Origin: Orobanche coerulescens
Lineage: Eukaryota; Streptophyta; Magnoliopsida; Lamiales; Orobanchaceae
Length of the DNA stretch: 64,000 nucleotides
Assembly (NCBI GenBank): GCA_033398695.1
Contig: CM065802.1
Span: 146,554,096 to 146,618,095, forward strand
Direction of reading: 5' to 3'
Positions within the stretch are counted from its first letter, which is position 1. Each line of letters starts with the position of its first letter. The notes below the pieces were generated by a model, which searched no databases, was not told the origin of the DNA, and worked only from the letters and a program-made list of their open reading frames with translations. A program made the translations under genes and the position numbers. Below, one piece after another: positions 11,045 through 23,070 of this stretch.

Positions 11045-14000
11045 TAAGGAAATTGATGATTCGATCGTTGCTGACTTGAAAAATTTGGCCGATGTCAATA
11101 ACCCTTGTGCTCAGAGTTTCAGGATGGTAACGTCTTCATCATGTTAGATGCAATGACGTAAGGCTTCAGCTTAAGGGAGAAGATCAAGGGACGGGAGGTC
11201 ATACAATCTGCCGACGACTTGTGAAGTTGCTGCCCTTGTTGTTGGTGATGTTGATTCATCCCATGGTACCAGAGATGATGTTGAGACTCAATCTGGTGCT
11301 CTTCAGTGCATCAATGAGTTGCACCCTTCTTACCTTCCTCTTCAGTAGCCGCTTTTATTCATATATGGGGGGATGGTTATTATGTCGATGTTCTGCATGA
11401 TGAATCATCTACCAATAGGCGGAAAAATCTTACAATAAGGGAGTTCATCACCTATAGGATTCAGGATCGTGTTAATGAAGGTCCGCAGATTCTACTTTGA
11501 AGAAAGCTATTCCAACAGTACTTGGTGGACTCATACACAATGATGGAAACACAGAGGCTTGATTATATTTGTTTTAATCAACCAACCTTGAGGGTTGAAA
11601 AATACAAACGCCTATCAGATACAGCTGCTAGAGGTGACACTGTACCATCGTCCATGAGTAAACGAATTATACAGCCATCCTCATTCACTGGAGGTGCTAG
11701 ATACATGATTCAAAATTTTCAAGATGCCGTGGCTATTTGTAGATGGACTGGATATCCTTCAATTTCATTACATTTACATGCAATCCGAAATGGCCGGAGA
11801 TCACTAGATTTGTTATAAGAGAAGTTTGAGACCTGAAGATAGGCCTGACATACTATGCAGGGTTTTCAAAACAAAACTTGATCAAGTGGTGAATGATCTG
11901 AAGGATAATCATATTTTTGTAAAGCCCAAAGCAGGTTAAGTATACAATTTACATATCAAATTTGTTATTACTTTATCACTTTATATGTGATTTGTTAAGT
12001 ATTTTAAAAATAATACGTGTCTATACATAATTTGGACGCTTCAATAACAAATTATGTAGATTAAAATCTTCAGGTCACTGTCTAACTCAAATGTTAGGTA
12101 TTTTAAATTCAACGCCTGTAGGTGGACTATAATTAGTAGGGACTCAAGTTTCAACCACAATAAGATATTAGTAAATGTATATTTAACTATGTACAAATAT
12201 AGATGTAATATGACTTTCTACTTTCAATTTACAAATTGTTAATTGAAAAAAAAAGATAATAATTAGCTTGCTCGATTTCGGGAATCGAAAAAATACATTC
12301 ACATGAGCTTTTATACATTTTGCATCTAGACTGATAACTTTCATGAATTGATGTAGTTATATATGCAATCGAGTTTCAAAATAGAGGTTTGCCTCATGCT
12401 CACATTGTCCTCTTTCTCGAACGTGATAATCAAGTTAATGTGGTCGAGTATATGGATAAGGTATATGCGATGAGATAACTGATAAGGAAAGTAATCCAAA
12501 GTTATATGAGGTCATCTCTGATTACATGGTACATGGTCCTTGCGGTGCTGCTAATCTTTACTCCACGTGCATGTTTGATGGAAAGTGCTCCAAGCACTTC
12601 CCAAAGAGTTTTAATGAACGAACCATCATTGACGATCAGGGATATCCAGTTTATATCTCGTTTAGATCATGAGCCTGGCGCAAAAAAAGCAATAAAACCG
12701 CTTTACAATATGAATGATCAACACCCGGGGGCCGTGAAGAATAACATAATAAGATTTTATCTCTTTCGTCCCTTTCATTTTAAAAATTAACTTGCTATTC
12801 GGTAGAGGAATTGTTACCTACGCTTTTCTTTGTCTTACGAGAAGGGATACGGGTACCACTATAAAAAAGAATGGAGTTTTTCTTGACAACCGGTTCATTG
12901 TACCTTATAATCATTATATGCTTTTGAAGTATCAGGCTCACATTAATGTTGAATATTGCAATCAAAGTAGAGCCATCAAGTATCTCTTCAAGTACGTCAG
13001 CAAGGGTAACAATAAGATTACTGCTAGGTTCTCCACCATTGGAGTCGATGATGAAGGGGCTGGAAGAGATGATGAGATCAAGCGATATATCGAATGTAGA
13101 TATATCTCTACATGTGAACCGGTTTGGCGAATATTTATGTTTGACATTCATTATCGAAGTGTCGCTGCGGAGCGTTTACCATTCCATTTAGAGGGTGAAC
13201 ATAAATGTTTTTTAGGGATGATGATAATATTTCGGATGTCTTTAATAAGCCTTCATCCAGCGAGTCAAAGTTTTTAGCATGGATGGAAATGAACAAGGTG
13301 AGTGATGAAGCTAGAAAGTTGAAATATTGGGAGTTCCCCAAACAATTGTATGGAATGATGCACAGTTGAAATGGATTTCGAGAAAACCGCGCTTCGCTGT
13401 AGGATGACTTTACCATATCCCTGTTGGTTCCAGTGAGCTCTATTACCTTCGAACTGTGTTGAATCACATCAAGGGCCCAACATGCTATGCTGATTTGCTA
13501 ACGGTGGATGGCATCATTTATAATGGTTTCAAGTTAGCTTGATATGATTTGGGTTTGTTAGATGATGACAAGGAGTATATCGATGGTATCAATGAAGCAA
13601 GTTCGTGGGGATCCAGACCCTACCTGTGTCACCTCTTTTCAATGTAGCTATTGTCTAATAGTATCTCGAGACCTGAAGTTGTATGGGATAAGACTTGGGG
13701 CTTTTGTCAGATGATGTCCTTTACCACTGGCACCAGAATTTAAATAATTGGGGTAACAATGTTTTATGTATAAACTTCATAACAATTACTTTATCAATAT
13801 ATGATTAAACTATTATCTGTTTGCAATTATTTTTACTTCATTCATAATTTTATGCTCTTTCATAATATGTGCAGTTGCATTCATCTCACTTAGTTTTCTT
13901 CATTTCATCACATACAGATTTGGAGCTCATTGATGAACAACTGCAGAACTATGTATTGGTTCAAATTGAAAAATTACTCTCGCTTAATTATAGCAGTCTC

Positions 14001-15417
14001 CATTGGTTTCCACCTATGCCCTTACCGAATGACTCTATCATCTCGGACGGTCAGAACAAACTTATATTGGACGAAACGTCTTACGATAGAGATGAGTTAC
14101 TTGCAGAGCACTCAAGATTGTATTCATGTTTGAATGAGGATCATTCTTTGGTTTATAAAAAAATTATAGCTGTGGTTCATAGAGGCACCGGTGGAGTGTT
14201 TTTCTTATACGGATCAGGGGGCACGTGAAAAACTTTGATTTGGAGGACTCTGTTTTCGGTGCTGAGATGCAGGGGCATATAGTTCTTCTAGTAGCTTCCA
14301 GTGGTATTGCTTTGTTGCTCCTACCTAAAGGTCGAACTGCACACTCGAGATTCGGTATTCCATTATTGGTTAATGAGATAACAACTTGCATGAAGGTCAA
14401 TCCAGAAACTGACTAGGCAGAAGTCCTTAAGAGGACAAAGCTAATAATTTGGGATGAAGCACCAATGATTCATAGATTCTTCTTTGAAGCACTTTACAAA
14501 GGCTTGGAGGACATTATGCGACAGTCGGACAGAGAGCCCTATGATAAGCCATTCGGAGGGTTAGTAGTCATGTTAGGTGGTGATTTGAGACAGATATTAC
14601 CCGTTGTCCCCAAAGGAAGCAAACATGATATTGTGCATGCTGCCATCAATTCATCCAAACTTTGGGATATATGTGAGGTCCTTAAGTTGACGAAAAACAT
14701 GCGCCAGAAGGTCTTCTTGTGTACTCCTGAATTTTTATTATTGCTGCATTTTATTATGATTATTTTTAAATGTGATTCAAATTCTTTGATATGTTATAGT
14801 ATTTATGTTAATGCAGGTTGATGCATCTACTTCTAATGTTATCGAGGCAAGGTAATTTGCCAAGTGGATATTCGATATTGGGGATGGGACTATTTGTGTA
14901 AACAATGACAGAGAAGTAGATGTTGAACTACCCAATGATATTCTAATACGTGATACGATTGATCCTCTTGCAACTATCGTTGAGAGCACTTATCCATTCG
15001 TATTCCCAAATATGCACGATCCACTATTTTTTCCAAGATAGGGCTATACTTTCTCCAACTAATGGGATAGTTGAGAAAATCAATGCCTACATATTATCCC
15101 TATTGCCTGGCGATGCGGTGGAGTATATGAATTTGGACAGCATCAACAAAGAGGATCGAGACATGGATGTCACGAAGATATATTTTCTATTGAGTTTCTT
15201 AATACGGTTAGGTGTTCTGGGTTGCCAAACCACGTGATCAAATTGAAAGTTGGACGTCCGGTGATGCTTCTTAGGAATATAGACCAGTCAGGTGAGTTGT
15301 GCAATGGTATGAGGCTGCAATGGTGTCTGGAAAAAATGCCGGTAAGAAAGTGTTTATTCTTCGAATGATATTGAGCCCTTCAGATTTCACCAAATTCCCT
15401 ATCAAGGTCCAACGTAG
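11045..15417 (+). pseudogene. Helitron Rep/helicase (RepHel), degenerate
   Basis: Plus-strand remains of the Helitron replication protein, which combines an HUH nuclease with a PIF1-type 5'-3' helicase for rolling-circle transposition. Helitron_like_N patterns include IDDSIVADLKNLADVNNP (11051), YNLPTTCEVAALVVGD (11202) and LDYICFNQPTLRVEKYK (about 11550). The HUH motif GLPHAHIV is at 12386-12409 and the catalytic-Tyr helix AIKYLFKYVSKG at 12972-13007. Helicase patterns are the Walker A relic YGSGGT at about 14210, WDEAPM near 14450, Walker B LGGDLRQILPV near 14573, and KLTKNMRQ. Three AT-rich gaps with GT...AG ends fit introns: 11935-12356, 13753-13917 and about 14715-14818. Damage includes several frame changes, stops such as TAG near 11347, and TGA at 14226-14228 inside the P-loop. 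The CACTA element cuts it off at 15417. Its left end was lost at LTR G. No Helitron termini are visible. Confidence 0.85.
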
Positions 15418-15446
15418 CACTACAAGAAAAACAAGTTTTTACGGCG
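15418..15446 (+). repeat. CACTA terminal inverted repeat (left)
   Basis: CACTACAAGAAAAACAAG followed by TTTTTACGGCG. The CACTACAAGAAAA start is characteristic of plant CACTA elements. The partner end is not in the window. Confidence 0.9.
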
Positions 15447-15800
15447 CGTGATGTGAGCCATTGAAAGTCTTTTACGGACCGCATTGCACGCCTTGGAGGA
15501 AGTCGAAAAGTTTAAAGTCGTAAAAAGTGGCATCTAATTACTGTGCGCAATGTGTGCCGTGTTCTAAGACTATTTAGAGCGCGCGGTGTACGCCTTGCTT
15601 GATCGAATCCATGGCACGCGACATACGCCGTGTTTGAGGATTATTTAAAGCAAGCAAAGTATGCCTTGCTTGATGGAATCTACGGCGTGTGATGCATGTC
15701 GTAATTGCAGACATCCACAACATGCTTTGTGCGCCATTATTGGGGGCATCCACGGCTTGCGTATATGCCGTGCTTGATTACATCCAACACTCACTCTTGC
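15435..15800. repeat. CACTA subterminal repeats
   Basis: A run of short, GC-rich motifs in both orientations (ACGGCGCGTG, GGTGTACGCC, GACATACGCCGTG, ACGGCGTGTG, GCGCGCCGTTG) spaced 20-50 bp apart. In CACTA elements such motifs bind the element's TNPA-type protein. The role here is inferred. Confidence 0.7.
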
Positions 15801-15898
15801 GCGCCGTTGAAATTATTTCCAGGTCAAACTATTAATTACAGCTCTGTGTTTGCGGGCCGTTAGGAATATTTTTATGGCGTCAATGAGAACGCTGTAAA

Positions 15899-16075
15899 TA
15901 CCAAAAATTACCAAAAAATTACATAAATAAATCCAACTCACTGAACAATGTACATCCATACCAAAATTACCAAAAATTACATAAATAAATCCACCAGAAT
16001 TACCAGAACATCCATACCATAATTACCAGAATTCATACCAGAACATCCATACCAGAATTATCAGAATTGATATAA
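15899..16075. repeat. Imperfect ACCAGAATTACC-type minisatellite
   Basis: Irregular tandem copies of CATACCAAAATTACC, ATTACATAAATAAATCCA and CATCCATACCAGAATTACC units inside the CACTA element, between the subterminal repeats and the first coding exon. No coding sequence is seen here. Confidence 0.55.
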
Positions 16076-16247
16076 CATTCGCATCCCCATATACTCAACA
16101 AGCCACAACGAACATATTTCATACAAACCACACATACACTCACAAAAACAACAGTTTGCATTTACATCCAAAATATCCCTTTATATTCAACAAGCTAGAA
16201 TATAAAACCTAATCAACTAAGCATAAATGATATGCCAAATCCAAGAT

Positions 16248-18953
16248 TCAATCATATGGAGCTATAAATTTGGCCAACCATGCAACATGTCTTCCAATCG
16301 CATCATCAAGAGTCATATGCTCATCATTTGGTCGAATTAAATCCACATTCTCCACTAAAACATTATCAACCCGTACCTTCCAACAAGCTCTACCAAGAGG
16401 AATATGGTGCACTGTTGATTTAGGATCTGTAGACATTATTCGACCCTCCTCAACCACAACACCATCTCCAATCCAATTTAGTATCTTGCATTTAGTATTC
16501 ACCTACATCGGCTCTAAATCGGGCTGCGACTGAGTGGAAAATCAAAAATTCTAATTAACATGTTATACATGATGAACCAATAAAACTAACTTATTGAGAA
16601 GTAATTATCGAACCTGTATTTCTACAGGGTTTAGACACTTAGCAACAATACCACTGCCATTGCCAATAGTACTACTGGAAACACCAACACTAGCGGCCTG
16701 AAAATACAATGTGAGTCAAATTGTTGGGTCGACAAAATCTGCACCAAATAGATTAAAAATGCTTTCTAACCTAAGACTAAAAATTGTTGGGTCTACTCAG
16801 CAATACTACCAACACTCACAAAATACAAAATGCAACAAAAACCCAAAATTATAAAAGACATTCCAAACCTAACGTGCTTCAATTCAAGATACAACAAAAA
16901 TCTAAAAAATGATCCATAATTCTAGACCTAATTACCTGTTCTCCATGATTTGATTTGCTCGCTGATCTATGGCTTTGGAGTATTATGGATTTTCATTCTT
17001 CAACAATATTTGTAAGATTTTGCACCTCGCCTCAAAGTTGTTTAATGGACTGATTTTGTTGCAATTCTGCACCAACTTTTGAGGGTGTAACTCCAAAGCC
17101 CATTCCTCGAACTCTCCCTCGAGCTTCCTTGCCAAAAATGTGGCTTACTGCAACATCCGATATGTTTTGTGTTGTTTGGGATTTTGGTGGGCATTCTTCA
17201 ATTTTTTCTATAAATAAAATGATATGTTTTATTATGCTTCATTAAATCATAGAAGATAAAAAAATAATTAAGTATACGAGTGTATGAAGAGAAGCTGTCT
17301 TACAATAATTTCTACAGCAGCTTCATTACTCGGTTGCCTATTTTTCTTTGTATGTCCTTGAATCCACACGTCAACCCTGGAAATTTCCTTGCCGGGATTT
17401 TCTCGTTTCTAGCACATTATTAATAAAAATATTATAAGCAAAACAAGTTATATGGATTAAATTAACAGTATTTAAAATTATTACTATATTCAACCAATTA
17501 CCATATTTTCATGCAAACGGGCACAACCTTGACGACTCATAGTATGAACATATTCTTGTTTTGCCCGCATCTGTTGGTATCGAGCACTCTTTTCCTGGAA
17601 ATCAGCCGGATTGCATAATATGAGTAAATATCGATTATTGATAAAGTGAATAATAATGAAACTAATGGTAAAGTAATTACTTGAAATTCAGGGGATAGAG
17701 TCTTCTTCACAAAAGTATTCCAATCTTTTATTTCCATAAATTCAGGTTTTAATAAAGCAAGTGACCGTGAAGGCATTCGACTCTCATTAGCTCTTTGTAT
17801 GTTGATCTGCAAAGTAGACTTCCTACCACGCCATAATTTTCCCAGCTTTTGAAATATGGTCTTCTTCTCAATATCATCAATATTAAATTTAAGCTGTAAC
17901 AAAAATACTTACAATATTAATAGATTAATAAAATGTCCTGATATTAAACAAATGTATAGACCTGCTTAATAAAGACAGACTCGGGCAAGACCAGCAGCTA
18001 AAAACCAAGCTTCTTTTCCATACAACGCAACAAGTTAATTAACCATTTAATCAGTCCACATAATAATTAAATTAGCATCATGTTTATAAACTCTAAACTT
18101 ATGAAAACTACACTTACCTTAACACAATTCCATATTTTCTGCTTCAAATCTTCACTCAAGCTTTCCCATGAGTCTAATGTATATGGCACAAACTCCTTCA
18201 TCATGATGCCAAAAGAAGTTGTCAGCTTCACTGACACATCCCCTATCGGTTGCCCGTGTTCATTACGATCTCTCTTGTCGATCACCACCCAAAATTAGTT
18301 TTGATGCACCACAAACCTTATTTTTATTCTCATCCAAATTGGACGTGTTTGAGTCCATTTGTGATAACCTTGGACTTGATTTCTGTAACATATCACAAAC
18401 CAATTCTTTAAGAAATAGATATTACCTTTCATTCATGTTTGAAAATAAGTATATATTTTATATATGTATTTTCATACAATGGATTTCTGAGCAAATGTGT
18501 TTCGTCATTTAACATGCATATTTAACATTGGATTTCTGGTATATTTAACATACCAGAAACCTAATTCTAATATATTATTTTCATACAAATGGATGAAAGA
18601 AGTAGTTAACATACCACAAACACAGTTTGAAAACAGTTTCAAAACAGTTTCTTTAAAAAGAACCACAGTTCCTGTAAAATACATATATACTATGGATTTC
18701 TGTTACAATGTATAGAAAAATACACGTATTACCTATTTTTGTTGCTAACATTATACTTATGCATATGTTATGCAAATATATTTATTTTTTATACCTAACA
18801 TGTTATAGGATAACTGTTTGCTTGAATAAAGTACCTAGCAATGTCATGAATTTTGATGAATAATATAAATTAAACAATAAAACTCCTCATTATCAATTGA
18901 CCTGGTTTTCTATCTGAACTTCATCCAAAAGCTTCCTGTTTTGTTTCTTGCTC
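16248..18953 (-). pseudogene. CACTA second protein (TNPA/Transposase_24-type), multi-exon
   Basis: Minus-strand exons in order: MSKKQNRKLLDEVQIENQ at 18953-18900; MDSNTSNLDENKNK at about 18360; NEHGQPIGDVSVKLTTSFGI with WESLSEDLKQKIWNCVK at 18288-18067; GKLWRGRKSTLQ at 17902-17537. They continue with RVDVWIQGHTKKNRQPSNEA at about 17375, RGRVRGMGFGVTPSKVG at about 17120, and TVHHIPLGRACWKVRVDNVL with DAIGRHVAWLAKF at 16502-16248. The GQPIG...W...LK.K.W, WI.THT and final VPLG...WRVRV patterns are those of plant transposon proteins encoded beside TNP2. They are taken to bind element ends. Gaps between the blocks are AT-rich and look like introns, though I could not fix all splice sites. Each block is well preserved, so the gene may be only mildly decayed; I call it a pseudogene because a single continuous reading could not be verified. 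Confidence 0.65.
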
Positions 18954-19143
18954 ATATTTGAGAAATTTAATGGTCCAACCTGCATATATAATATATCCAA
19001 GTCATTATTATCAATAAACGAACTGCATAATGAATTTCATAACAGAAAAATTAAGGTCATAATTAAGCTCGAGTGAACACTAACCCTTGAAAACAAATAA
19101 ACACTATAAACACGACTTGTGAAAGTTCTTAGAACTACAAGTT

Positions 19144-20685
19144 TCATGGATCAATTACGTCAACACCATCACACCTAACCCTTGAATACGGTTCTTGTGC
19201 ATTAATATCAACCTCCAATTGTAACATGTTCAGCGGTAGTGATGATGTATATGATTCATCTTCCATCAAATCCATGTTATGAATACCCCTCTGTGGCATT
19301 CTGAGCGACACGTACCAGTTGGACTCATCACTATCTCTAGAATCAATACTTGCTTTGCTTGTGATGCTAAGACGAAAAGATCGTCCTCCAAAGTTCAAAG
19401 ACCTTGATGTAGATTCACTAATGTGAAACCCTCTTCGACTTTCACACCAGTCTCTGGATTAGCCCAGTCACACCTGAAAACTGGAATCTTTAAAGCGTAA
19501 TAATCTAGTAAAATAATATCACGTATCACTCCATAATATGATATTCTTGCCAGAAGATTGTCCGCTTCGATTGAAACACCACTATTCTGAGTAGACCTAT
19601 CAATATCGATCGTATGGTAACAATGCCCATTAACGATATACCCTGTAAAAGACTGCACTACACTTCTTGGTCCATAGGCAACCTATTTAACTTGAGAGGA
19701 CGCATCACCAGAAACTTTTTTTGATAACCAGTTAGCAAAAGTTTCCATATGATGTTTATGTAATAATGACTCATTACTTGCTAAACGGGTATCTGTTTGC
19801 TTAAGTTCCTTGATATTATACACTATATTAATATACTACTACATATATAATAAAATTAAAGAATGAATTAATTGGTTGGTTGAATATACTAACTGAAGGT
19901 AAGGTTCAATGACGGTAGTATTAAATAACACATAACTACGTGCGGGTTGTAAGACTTTGTTCTCCATAATCTTTTCCTTTCCTTGAGATATTGTCCGGCC
20001 TTCTGTTTCCTGTCCATTATCTGCATCTTCATTCCTCTTGGAACGAATCCCACTATTAGCAGCTTTTTTTATGTACATACTACAAAATCGCATATGTTCT
20101 TCGGCAAGGTAACACTCTGCTATACAACCTTCAGGATTTGCTCAATTCCTTACAAAATCTTTAAGTACTTTCATAAATATGAAATATACATGTAAATAGA
20201 ATTTTCATAATCTATATCTATATCTATATCTATATTATATACTAAATAATCTGGAATTACCTTTCAAATGGATAAATCCATCGATAGGGAACATGCCCAC
20301 ATAAACGTGCTTCTCTTGCTAAATGAATTGTCAAATGAACCATGATCGTAAAGAAAGCAAGTGGAAAATACCTTTCCAATAGGCATAGAGATTCAACAAT
20401 TTCCTCCTCAAGTTTCTCCAAATGATTTGTATCTATCACTCTCTGACACAACTCATTGTAAAACGCACATAACAAAAATATTAAGTTCCTTGGCCCTTTC
20501 GTTAATAGACCGCGTAAAGCAACACAAAGTAATTGTTGCATCAAAACCTGACAATCATGATATTTTAAACCCAACAGCTTGTGCTTTTCTAAGCACACAC
20601 AATTATTGATATTCGACCTGTAACCATCTGGTAGTTTAATTTTCTTTAATCTAGTGAAAAATATGTCCATTTCCTTCTTAGTCAG
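19144..20685 (-). pseudogene. CACTA TNP2-type transposase, C-terminal part
   Basis: Minus-strand remains of the large CACTA transposase. The first block, 20670-20257, has the DUF4218-type pattern (KYHDCQVLMQQLLCVALRG, CQRVIDTNHLEKLEEEIVE, YFPLAFFTIMVHLTIHLARE, GHVPYRWIYPFER). After a probable intron (about 20256-20182, GT..AG on the minus strand) it continues with VRN, stop, ANPEGCIAECYLAEEHMRFC and ARSYVLFNTTVIEPYLQ (to about 19890). The block at 19658-19395 has the DUF4216 pattern (ISYYGVIRDIILLDYYALKI, VFRCDWANPETGVKVEEGFT), and 19398-19144 the region after it. The in-frame TGA in VRN*ANPEG shows inactivation. The N-terminal catalytic half should lie upstream but is separated by the D2 insertion at 20686. 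Confidence 0.8.
20209..20237. repeat. Hexanucleotide microsatellite (TATATC)n
   Basis: About four to five perfect TCTATA/TATATC units in the putative TNP2 intron. Confidence 0.85.
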
Positions 20686-23070
20686 TGTAACACCCCCAGA
20701 GCCATCCAGGAATATTACTGTGCCATGGGCCCCGAGATGGAACCCACAAGGTTGAAGAAAATTTTCGCAAACATTTTACAAACGCCTAAGAGGCGAACGA
20801 CGGTACTATCTTTTAAAAACATTCGAAGACTTATAAAACTCTTTTATCAAACCGTCGTAAGATCTCATTTGAAACCACAAGGCCCGAAATGCCAAAACTC
20901 AACAGTTTAGAAACATAGGTTAAGCTATCGCTTACACGTATCAACAAAATGGTTTAGAAAACGATTGCCAAAGTAACCTAAGTTACCAGATACCAAAAGG
21001 CCAAAAAAATAAATACTCACGCAGCGAAAAAGACAAACAATTTAAAATACTCTAGCAGCGGAATACAACAACTGATCAGGAACTCAATACACAATTACAT
21101 GCCCTAGCCAGTATCCTCTGGGAAGATCATCTCTCCACGACCGCTACAAGCTCGATATCTCAAGAACCTAAAAAGAAAGCCCCACGATGGGGTCAGCCAT
21201 AATATCCAACAATGATAACCATCACATCACATTAATAATTACATACCAATGAGAATACAAAATAAGAATACGACCAATGTAATCTTATCGTAGCAACTTT
21301 ACTTACTCAATAATTCTCAACAGAATAACCATTATCACATTTCACATCTCGTACTCGATTAACCAATAAATTCGAACATAAAATCTGTATTGTATCTCAA
21401 CAATACCCAAGATTCTCAAACTATCATCACCAACTCACGATACGGAAATATACCAGTTCTGACCAATACGATCCATCGGATAGCATCATCAAATCCCAAG
21501 ACGATAACCGATTGTCCATGAAAAGACAAGTACCAAAGGAAAATACGGAACATACCTCATGATATGAAATGCCACGACAATCATGTCAGTCTAATATGAG
21601 GTCAGATCAATACCACACACGGACATGGTCCTATCACAAGACCTACAAATGCATACTCATATGACAACGTCAATATGCTCACGTCAATAACGACAATGTA
21701 TACTTATGGCAAACCCAAAATATACATATGCACAATAACAACACATGATAAAATCAATGATGCGAATCCACATGATTCCATCCACACAATACTGGGTAAT
21801 CCAACGATCGAGCGCCCTCAACATAGATCCCCATGATGATCCCGTCGGACCAACGCATGGTGGAAAACCTTTCCAACAATCCAGTGCCCTCAGCATAGAT
21901 CCCCATTATGATCCCGTCGGACCAACGCATAGTGGACATCCGATCCAGCGCCCTCAGCATAGATCACATGATCTCACAGGATCAACACAACATAAACAAT
22001 ACAATTGTGCATACACATATGCAACTTAATATGTTCATCAACATGAACAACATATGAATCAAAACATGAATGACACTATGATGAAACAACTAGGACGACT
22101 TCATATTCAGCAACATGAATGACAACCTGCATGATCAACAACATCAACACTAAACCGAATCAAACTAAGATACTTGTCCCGAGTGCTTCAGGAGAAATCT
22201 CGATGTCAAACCATCACCGGCGATTATCCTCAATGCTCGGCGATCCAAACATACCATGAACTATAGATATTCATATCCTCATCTTTATCGCAACGTAACC
22301 CTGATACCTAAATATGCCAATAACCGAGATAAAGCATATACATTATGATTTAACTCCTAGAATCAGAAAGACAACCAAATCTCCCGAATTTGCAGTAATA
22401 ATCATTGCTATATGCATTATAAACGAAATGAAACTGAAACCATTCATTAAACATTATCACTGAGCAAGTAATAACTTGCCTCGATACCGATACGACGATT
22501 ATGAAGCCGCTACCAATCTCATTGCCTTCGTATACGAGCTCCTCAGCCCCGACCAATGCAATTCACGAATGTACTCGAACACGACCGCAACATACGGTTA
22601 TAATCACCGATCAATAATCTCAACCTATTGAAGTAATCAAATAGCAACGATTCGCCGACATAGCCAACCAATCAAACTCAACGAGTCAACGATACCTCGA
22701 TCATATATAAAACCAAATAGCATAACTCAAACCATTACGAATTTATATCCACCAAATGAACTGATATCCGATGATTACTAATCAATATAACCGATCGACA
22801 AACTCAACGATTTCATAATATCTCGATTAAACATAAGTCCAAACAATCCAACTAAACAATTACGAATTCATGACCAAAATACGATTATGGATACGAATGT
22901 AGAGGAAATCATATTCAGTGATCAATCACAATCCTTCCAGATTCCAAATTGATATCATGATTCGTATTTCATCAAGAACATACGAATTCTACCACTACAA
23001 TCAACGAACATTCGATCTTCATATCTAAAGATACCGATAATTCAACCTACGATCGTCTTGCTATTATAAA
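20686..23070 (-). repeat. D2 LTR, 3' portion (R/U5)
   Basis: The downstream half of the D2 LTR. It has the common LTR-end module (TGTAACACCCCC ... ATTACTGTGCCATGGGCCCC on the plus strand), a short tandem repeat at 21812-21967, and sequence shared with D1 from about 22655. No coding potential was found. Confidence 0.78.
21812..21967. repeat. Tandem repeat in D2 LTR (72/64-bp spacing, about 2.5 copies)
   Basis: The units contain GCCCTCAGCATAGATCCCC, GATCCCGTCGGACCAACGC and GTGG, with starts near 21814, 21886 and 21950. The LTR of element C holds the same three units with the same spacing at 58321-58475. The block is therefore inherited within this lineage. Confidence 0.8.

Larger units (their letters stand above)
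15418..20685 (-). mobile_element. CACTA (En/Spm) transposon, left part
   Basis: The left terminus is CACTACAAGAAAAAC at 15418, preceded by TAG (15415-15417), the likely 3-bp target duplication, within the Helitron helicase gene. Subterminal repeats occupy about 15435-15800. Two minus-strand transposase genes follow (16248-18953 and 19144-20685). The second is cut by insertion of element D2 at 20686 (GTCAG at 20681-20685 is the expected TSD). The right end of the CACTA element is outside the window. Confidence 0.87.

Noticed and set aside
12792..13277. 161-codon ORF considered as an intact host gene
   Set aside because: Its sequence (KYQAHINVEYCNQSRAIKYL onward) is the Rep domain of a Helitron, with the rest of the protein in broken frames on both sides.
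15418..15800. GC-rich motifs of the CACTA subterminal region considered as part of the LTR palindrome system
   Set aside because: They share GCG/CGC composition, but the unit (ACGGCGTGY) is not self-complementary, and CACTA subterminal repeats explain them.
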